Assembly: GCA_023213395.1 (NCBI GenBank)
Contig: CM041465.1
Location: 135,291,741-135,355,740 of the forward strand
Length of the DNA stretch: 64,000 bases
Direction of reading: 5' to 3'
DNA from: Cycas panzhihuaensis
Taxonomy: Eukaryota; Cycadophyta
Shown: piece after piece, positions 57,496 through 64,000 of the stretch
How positions within the stretch are numbered: position 1 is the first letter of the stretch
How the letters are laid out: every line of letters begins with the position of its first letter
The notes under the pieces: generated by a model
What the model saw: the letters and a program-made list of their open reading frames with translations, nothing else
The model's database searches: none
What the model was told of the DNA's origin: nothing
Made by a program: the position numbers and the translations under genes

Positions 57496-58564
57496 AATCA
57501 CCTTTTTATGTTAGTAAATTTGTAGAGTATCTTGTATAGGCTATGTAAGGATTTATGAGAATTATCAAAGATTCATAAAGAAGATATTCTCGTTTCATTG
57601 CCTATATTACTAGCTCATATTGGATATTACATTTAAAGATTCTATGCCATGCCCATAAGCCTATACTCAAATTTTTTGATGTTAATATAGTAACTTTCTT
57701 GAGTTATTGCTTAATATGTTTTTCTTGCAACGTACACTTATTTGCTTGTAGGGTTGCTCCACACTTGAGGTTTCAAGACTCGTGCTTTAAGAAACCTTTA
57801 ATTTTCTTGAATATTTGATATCTTTGCAATAAAGAGTCCTTTTCAATTCTTGTTCATTACTCTAGGTCATTTTTCCTAGTAAGATTTAATCTCTCTTGTG
57901 TCTTATTTCTATTTAAAAGTCTCCTCAGGATTGTAAGAAATTTAGCCCTATAATCTATGTAATAAAGATTTTTTGTCAGAGTAAATCTTTAATTAACTCT
58001 TACAGGTGTTTCTTAGCCAAGCAATTGATATACAAGTTTGATCAAATGCTTAGTCAGAACAATAAATTTTAAGCAATTATTGATGAAGAAAATTTCATCA
58101 TCATTTTGGTCAAAATGAAGCTTGACGTACTCTATTTGTAAGCATATATGACTTTCTTGAAAGGTATCATTCCATGGAAGAGCATCTAAAGTTATTATTA
58201 TTAGATTAATTTTCCTTAAAAAGAATTTAATGATTAAAAAATGACGAAAATTTTGACACCGTTTTTTTTCCTGTCACCGTATTTGAATTTTGGAAACAAT
58301 AATTTTGTTTGAGCATTGAAATGAAAAGGGTCTAAATTTAAAACAAATTCTCCTCCACGGAATATTATTTTATGCTTTAAAAAAGGGGCATGTCGCCGTG
58401 GAGGCACATGGGTTGGCATCATAAAAAAGAAAATATGCCAACGGAAAGTCCGACATAAAGACAAAACATGAGCAATAGACAGCTGTGTTTGAAGTGGATT
58501 TGTATGGAGCATCTTTGACCATCTTTCATCTGTTTCTCATTTTTATGTGTAAAGCGGAGTACCT
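57496..58564. other. Non-coding stretch between LINE H and the receptor-kinase pseudogene
   Basis: About 1.1 kb, AT-rich. AATAAAG (57828-57834) on the plus strand, in a T-rich setting, resembles an LTR polyadenylation region. A 9-bp perfect inverted repeat (CCTCCACGG at 58352-58360, CCGTGGAGG at 58396-58404) lies 160 bp upstream of the pseudogene start. The last 250 bp may be the old promoter. Confidence 0.4.
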
Positions 58565-59030
58565 ATGGCGCTCTCCATCTCTTTGAAGAAGCATCAGAGT
58601 CTGTTCTTGTTGTTCTTTCTACTATTATGGACTTTGAATGAGAGTCATGTCTGTTTATTTTGAGCATTCTCTCCTCACATTCAAGGCCTTTATACCACAC
58701 AATTCTTTCGCCAGATGGAATTGTGATTTAAAACCTAGCAATGTACTCTTACAACTACACAGCTTGAGAGATCCTATTACTGGCTTTTGGCATTGCACGA
58801 TTAATTTGTGCAAATTCTATAGGTTCTTTCTTTTGTTCTCAAAGCATCGGTTGAGTACATTGAGTTAGGTATAATAATTTTATTTAGATAATTTAAATTA
58901 AGCTCTTTCTTTTTTTTTTTTATCTGAATTTTAGAACAAAAAAATCTCTGATATGGCTTTGTTTGAGTGCAGGGTATGCAAAAATATATGAAAGAGTTTC
59001 AACAAAAAGAGATACACTCTGTAGTCGGTA
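58565..59030 (+). pseudogene. LRR receptor-like kinase pseudogene (signal peptide and kinase fragments)
   Basis: At 58565 an ATG opens a 32-codon frame reading MALSISLKKHQSLFLLFF and then LLLWTLNESH, an excellent signal peptide, before a stop. About 50 bp later, kinase sequence appears: NSFARWNCDLKPSNVLL (58712-58760 area), which is the catalytic loop H-C-D-L-K-P-S-N-V-L-L of LRR receptor kinases with the aspartate kept. AFGIARLICANSIGS follows in another frame, where D-F-G has become A-F-G. A GT-AG intron (58869-58972) is followed by YERVSTKRDT, the activation-segment end (usually G-R-V-S-T-K-G-D-V-Y). The leucine-rich repeats, transmembrane segment and the ends of the kinase are missing. 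This is the only host-gene relic recognised in the window. Confidence 0.72.
58869..58972 (+). other. Predicted intron of the kinase pseudogene (104 bp)
   Basis: The donor AG|GTATAATAA and acceptor GAGTGCAG|GGTATGC flank a T-rich interior with a long polypyrimidine run (58904-58921). It lies between the D-F-G region and the V-S-T-K region; genes of the FLS2/Xa21/EFR-like family have an intron in the kinase region, so the place is plausible. Confidence 0.6.
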
Positions 59031-59850
59031 GTCACTTGAGAACGTAGGAACGGCAGACATACAACTGTTGTGTTCGGCTATTACAAGCAGTTTTGCTATC
59101 TACGGAGTTTATCAGTTTTTGGAGAATGGCTCGGGGGGAGTGAAGATGCCAATTCCAAACGAGTAGAATGCTACCAGCTCTTGAGAAACGACTCAGAGGC
59201 AGCGAAGGACGCTACGATTTTTGAAAAACTGTTGGATCTAGTGTTGCTTTCTTCTCTAGATGAAGAAGGAAAACAATATCAAAAAGTTTTGTATTGATGA
59301 AAATTTAATGTTTGAAACACATTTTAACGTCTCAAATTAAAGTCTTACGCAAATGTAGAGGATAAGTGAATTCAAGGAATGACAAAAGGTTTTCCTTTCT
59401 GGCATTGTTGAATGCCTGAAAATTCTGTATTTAAGCAAAAACGTTTACCGCTGCTGTTCTTATTGTTTTCCCAAAAGTTTTTGGCTTCTTATATGATTTC
59501 TTAAAACTATATTTTGGAGCTCTCAAGTAGTATAAAGTGTATTATCTAAATTACAACCTAGAAATTTCAGAACAGTGCCATCCATGAGAGAGGAAGAGGT
59601 CTGACCAAAGGCTAATCTGTTTTCAATTAACCTAGAACAGTGGTTTATCACACGATTTATTGTCGTTTATTTCTAAAGCCAATAGGTATTTATACGGGTA
59701 AAAGGGTTTCGCTCACAATATTGAATGACCTGACCTGAACGATGAAGGATTTCGCTCCCATAAGGCCTTTCAGGAAGTCGTCAAAGCAGGTCTAAGGAGT
59801 TACAAGAGGAATTTAAGTTTTTGTAACCTGAATTTTTCTATCAATATGTT
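59031..59850. other. Non-coding stretch after the kinase pseudogene
   Basis: About 800 bp. It includes a 75-codon plus-strand frame (59070-59297; SEDANSKRVECYQLLRNDSE, EKLLDLVLLSSLDEEGK) with balanced, acidic composition unlike its surroundings. No family was recognised. It could be another gene fragment or chance. Confidence 0.4.
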
Positions 59851-60027
59851 ATCTCGTTCAAATATTGTAGGGATTGAATACTTGGGCTAGTCTTCAGGTA
59901 TATGTATGTATTAAGGGCCTAAGACCATTCTCCCTTACATCCCGTGTTAGGGTTTGTGCTAAAGTTAATCTATCTAAGGAGATTAATGAATTTATCTATG
60001 CCATTTATGGTGAATATAGAGCTTACA

Positions 60028-60090
60028 TACATTCAATGTGGTGAACATGGATATAAATAAACAATGGTGTGTCCTAATGCCCCTAATGTG
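60028..60090 (+). pseudogene. Zinc-knuckle remnant of LINE J ORF1
   Basis: The plus strand reads YIQCGEHGYK, a stop, then MVCPNAP. The C-x-x-C-G-E-x-G-H-x-x-x-x-C pattern is recognisable with the first cysteine as tyrosine. It is the only clear trace of ORF1. Confidence 0.5.
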
Positions 60091-60959
60091 TTCTTTAGGT
60101 GTCATTCCAAAGAACATATATTGACAGACTATATTCTCTTGGTTAAGGAATCTCTTGATTTTACTTAGTTTTTGAGTTTCAAGAGTTAATAGTTGAGCAT
60201 AATAATGACAAGATAGAAGTCCATTAGCAAAAGATAGCAGAATAGTGTTTTCACCAAGGGAAAATAAGTTTGTATTGTTCATTTCTTAATGGTTATAATA
60301 AGAATATAACTTTGTTTAGGAGAAGAAATTATAGGAAAAATACTGAGGATTTGTCTAGAGCTAAATAGGATCTTGAGCATAACTCCTATGATGAACTAAT
60401 GCAAGATAAGCCAATCTAGTCCATATTTTTAGATTTATTGAGGTTAAGAAAGCAAAAAATGCTTACATTTTAACTAATTGAGGATAGATGCTCAAAATGT
60501 TTTCTTCCAAGTCTTGAGGAAAGTAAAAATAGAAAACAACATGGGAGGCACACATACCAAATCTAATTCATCTAATTGTACCAATATGGTTGAAATTATT
60601 GCTAAATTTATTTCACATGTAAGAGAATCTTTAGGATCTAAGAATCGTTAAATAATATTAGATAAACCCTATAGAGTTATCTTAAGATGACCCCTAAGTG
60701 AGTCGAGTCTCCTTAGGAAGGTCTTGTGAAACTTGATAATGCTTGATGATTTATTTACTATGCTTAAAGACATGGAAGATTAGAAATGCCCTAGCTTATA
60801 TGACTTATTTGTGAATTCTATAAAGTTATCAGGGATTACACAACCTTTATTTTTCTTAATTTCTACCAACAAGCTCTTACACAAAGCATTTAAGTTGTAA
60901 AACTAATTCAGGAAGTTGGGGTTGGAGATGCATATCTCTTCATTTGGTGAAGTCCCATA

Positions 60960-61430
60960 CTTTTGTTAATAATATCTTACAAAATCTTGGCCAAAGGCTC
61001 TTGCTAAAAGGATTAAACATATTCTCTCTGAATTGGAAAGGCACGAGTAAATTGGTTTCTTTCATGACAAGCATATTCTAGTTAACATCAAGGTTGTATG
61101 GGAGGGTATTGAATAGATGAGAGAAACTTCCCAAGATAGCCTTTTCATAAAGAGAGGCTCTGAAAACTCCTATAATATAGCTAAGTAGGGTTTCGTCCTT
61201 ATTATGGCATAATACTTATGATTTGTGAAAAAGCTTGTGAGAATGTTGATCTACTTTTAAAAGATACACATGCTTATATCACCTTTAAATGAGCAACCAC
61301 TAAACTAATATTTGATTTTAGCTTAATAACACAAAGATGTTACCTCATTCCATTTCTCTATATATTTATAATATATTCCCTCTACTACTTAATAGAAAAT
61401 AAGTTTGCTTGAGAGGGACTATGGTGGTGA
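60960..61430 (+). pseudogene. Reverse transcriptase remnant of LINE J, N-terminal part
   Basis: Plus-strand readings include LAKRIKHILSELERHE, IGFFHDKHILVNIKVVWEGI and RETSQDSLFIKR, aligning with the L1 motif L-A-N/K-R-x...G-F-x-x-x-R-x-I-L-D-N-I. ITQRCYLTPFLYIFII (usually R-Q-G-C-P-L-S/A-P-x-L-F) is near 61330. Stops and shifts abound. Confidence 0.7.
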
Positions 61431-61439
61431 AAATATAGA

Positions 61440-62265
61440 GAAAGAGTATTGATTACTTAACAGATCTCAAAATTCATGCCCCTCAATTTTAGGTACCAGA
61501 TTTACACCAAAGACCTAATCACCACCCATATGTAGTGCTCTTTTTATCACATATCCTATAATCATGATTATCTCAAAATGATCAAACTCCTTAGATCATT
61601 CTTTAATTTCTTAAGAAAGGGAAGAAATAAATCTATATAAGTAATTAGGATATATGTTACAAGAATAACTAGAAAGATGCCTAGATCTAGCTAGCATTTA
61701 GAGCCAAGGGAATGGCTTTATATGAAGTAGTTCATAAGGTTAAGAGAAATTGAGGATACCCCAAAGTGTTGATCAAATATAATATATCTTAAGGTAGACT
61801 TATCAAATAGAAAGTTTTTATCTCTTGCCTCAAGACATCTTGCTTATCCTTGACCTTGGTAAGCTACTCAAAAGTGACATTTTTAAGAGCTTATAGAAGG
61901 CTTAAGAAGCTTACAATTTTTTTTTTTAATTAAACAGATGATGACCTAAGAATAACACTTTTAATTAGCATTGATTTTCTATGGTGATGTACCAAATTCA
62001 CTAGAGACAAGTTATGTTTACACTAAATCTACTAAATTGAAGTTAAAATACTAGAAAAAATGCATTGTAGCAAATCCATTAATTATTTTAAACTGTAAGG
62101 GAGGCTTTACTTATGCATGTGTAGGAATATCCATTAATAATATGACCACACATTTGTTTAATCTATTCTAATTTATTAGATTAGGTTACCTTCTTATATA
62201 AGCTCTATGTATCATCATAGTAGATGCCTTAAGACATCTACTTCACTATAGGATTAATTAGGGTC
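61440..62265. repeat. Probable insertion within the RT of LINE J
   Basis: The two RT parts are separated by about 830 bp instead of the roughly 150 bp expected between the P-L-S-P-F and F-A-D-D motifs. The segment has no open frame and contains a plus-strand TATA-like stretch TTATATAAGC near 62195. A solo LTR is likely, but its ends were not determined. Confidence 0.4.
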
Positions 62266-62880
62266 ACCAAAAGGATCTACTATTGAAGGCCATATAAAGG
62301 AAATTAGTCAATGGCCATTTTGCTAATGATTCATTTCTTATTATCTAAGAAGAGGCTAAATACATAGACTAGGGCCTTAAGGTAGTGAAGACATTTTATC
62401 TAGTGTTGAACTCAAAAATCTAATGGAGGAAAAGAGCTCGTTACTTGCCATCACCCAAAGATAGGCCTAATTAGATTTTCCCTAATGAATGGAATTAGAT
62501 TAATCTTAGAGAGATATTCAAGTTTTTAAACATCCCATTTGGCTTCCAAACCTTATTAGTAGATGTATGGAATAATGCTATTAATAGAATGGAGGAAAAA
62601 CTTATCACTTGCTCCTCCAAATAGATATCCCTGATTGGCATATACTAAGCTTGTCAAAAGGTTCTTATAGCCATCCATGTCTATTACTCCTTATGCTAGG
62701 CTACCTCTAATATTATTTATGATAAGCTTATGTGCCTTCTAAAAATTTATTTTTGGTCTTCTAAGGAAGATAAAAAGGAATTCAATTCAATCAAGTGGTC
62801 AAGCTATAAAGGTGAATTCTTTATGCCAAATAACTTATTAGAGCTAAAGAAGGCTAGGAGGCTTAGAAATTCCTTATCAT
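62266..62880 (+). pseudogene. Reverse transcriptase remnant of LINE J, C-terminal part
   Basis: Reads HFANDSFLII at 62316-62345, the active box F-A-D-D with the first aspartate as asparagine (codon 62325-62327). Then FKFLNIPFGFQTLLVDVWNN and RMEEKLITCSSK, YYSLC-ATSNIIYDKLM, LKIYFWSSKEDKKEFNSIKW: the region after the active site as in plant L1 elements. Confidence 0.72.
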
Positions 62881-63576
62881 ATCTAATATAACCAAAGAAC
62901 ACTGATTTGGTCATAAAGTTTTTATCCTCTCACCATATATAACCCTAATTTCCCTAGCTCATATTAAGATGGTTGGTTTGCTTATCTTCCAAACCATTTG
63001 GGAAGCATAGAAAGCCTATGAAAAATGGTTGGTTTGATAAGGAGAGGAGGTAAGGGGATATCTTTTAGGGAGTATCCAATATGGTTATGGACTATTATTA
63101 TTAAAGATGTCATGTATCTTGGATAGATTCCTTAGTTAGAAGCTAAGAAATTGAATAAAAAAAGGCCTTTCTACCATTGGGTAGACATTTGATCCTAACA
63201 TGGGATGATGGAAACCATGGACAAACATCAAATAAGAATTTTATCTTAAGGTTTCAAATACATTTATCATTGAGGAATTTTGGAACTATTGCTTAGCTAC
63301 ATAAATACATAATTTAATCGCTTATGGTAAAAGAAAATGATGGGAAGACTAGGCATGGTACTATTCTAAATCATTTACCATATTTCCCTCATGACACATC
63401 TATAAATTGCTTGTCTAAGATAACTTAATAAGTGATATTTTAATTATGTCTATCTACTTTTTTATATTATTTTGTTGTCAATTAAAGAAAATTTATAGAA
63501 TGAGTTAGGATTACATTAATATTTTAACATTTGATTAAAGTGAACTCAAAGATCCATGTGTATGCGTGCATGTACA

Positions 63577-63747
63577 CATGCACACACATACACACATACA
63601 CATACACACACATCTCTCTGTCTCTCTCTATCTCTCTCTGTCTGTCTCTGTCTGTCTATCTCTATCTCTCTCTGTCTCTATCTCTCTCTGTCTGTCTGTC
63701 TCTGTCTCTGTCTCTATCTCTCTCTATATATATATAGAGAGAGAGAT
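63577..63747 (+). repeat. Compound microsatellite (CA)n-(TCTG/TCTA/TCTC)n-(AT)n-(GA)n
   Basis: Starts with CACACATA units, continues as TCTCTG/TCTCTA mixtures, and ends in a 28-bp perfect palindrome (63717-63744) made of (TC)n, (TA)n and (GA)n. Open frames over this repeat on both strands are artefacts of the dinucleotide pattern. Confidence 0.95.
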
Positions 63748-64000
63748 CTATGTATGTATAGGAGCCTTTATAAATGATATATCTTTTATTTATTTTGATT
63801 GTGGATTGATTCCTAATTTTAACACTTTGTTGAGTTCTAATTATCACATTTATTCCTATATTTTCTACTTAGTCATTTATGCTTGATATATCTTAATGTT
63901 GTTATCATTTGTAGAATAATTCATCTGAGGTGAATATTGTATACTTGTTTATTATTATTTCTATTAATTATTTATAGGCACATTTTATTATTATCAGAGC
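63748..64000. other. AT-rich window end with a possible primer-binding site
   Basis: No gene. The last bases read TTATTATCAGAGC, similar to the Met-type primer site TGGTATCAGAGC in plus orientation, shortly after a CA dinucleotide (GGCACA, near 63978). A plus-strand LTR element may begin just beyond the window. Weak. Confidence 0.25.

Larger units (their letters stand above)
59850..63250 (+). mobile_element. Element J: degenerate plus-strand LINE
   Basis: Scattered LINE motifs in order on the plus strand: a zinc-knuckle-like ORF1 piece near 60028, RT motifs from 60960 to 61430, the RT active box at 62319-62330, and post-RT sequence to about 62880. It is far more decayed than LINE H and of a different subfamily. 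Its ends, target duplication and endonuclease were not found. About 800 bp between two RT parts is probably a later insertion. Confidence 0.72.

Noticed and set aside
63531-63886. Several open frames over the microsatellite on both strands
   Set aside because: Pure simple-repeat translation (SLSLS, CLCLC, DRDRD types).

Overview
The window is repeat-dominated intergenic DNA from a land plant, most likely a seed plant with a large genome. The evidence is Ty3/gypsy and Ty1/copia LTR retrotransposons with plant-type primer-binding sites, plant L1-type LINEs with a DUF4283-type ORF1 and a terminal RNase H, a plant mobile domain (PMD), and the remains of a plant LRR receptor kinase. The species cannot be fixed from the sequence. 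No intact host gene, rRNA, tRNA or CRISPR array was seen. AT-rich degenerate sequence surrounds two GC-richer islands (14.9-30.0 kb and 51.4-57.5 kb).

Layout. (A) 1-6182: minus-strand chromovirus-like gypsy element, cut by the window edge, with a 255-bp 5' LTR. (B) Pieces of an older gypsy element (gag at 12023-12729, protease at 6183-7258), broken by A and by C. (C) 7259-12022: copia-like element with paired 323-bp LTRs, a gag remnant and no pol. (D) 14929-30003: a 15.1-kb Tat-lineage gypsy element with 2.57-kb LTRs and a perfect 5-bp target duplication (GTAGG). (E) 30101-37623: degenerate copia element with a probable solo LTR inside its RT. (F) 40421-46246: very degenerate gypsy element. 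(G) 48514-51081: small coding-free LTR element with a perfect duplication (AATGG). (H) 51374-57478: apparently full-length LINE between 17-bp duplications. (I) 58565 to about 59030: LRR receptor kinase pseudogene. (J) about 59850-63250: plus-strand LINE relic. A mixed microsatellite follows near 63.6 kb.

The most unusual object is D. Its gag, protease, gypsy RNase H and integrase lie on the minus strand. The reverse transcriptase appears to have been deleted between protease and RNase H, and a second, archaeal-type RNase H sits next to the 3' LTR. Between the integrase and that second RNase H, on the opposite (plus) strand, lies a gene-like unit: a TATA box, a PMD reading frame, an acidic linker, a GT-AG intron and a coiled-coil tail. 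The element thus appears to carry an antisense accessory gene of PMD type.

The genes here do not form a pathway. They are nested, mostly dead mobile elements, and many losses of conserved residues can be explained by single G-to-A or C-to-T changes, as expected of heavily methylated plant repeats.
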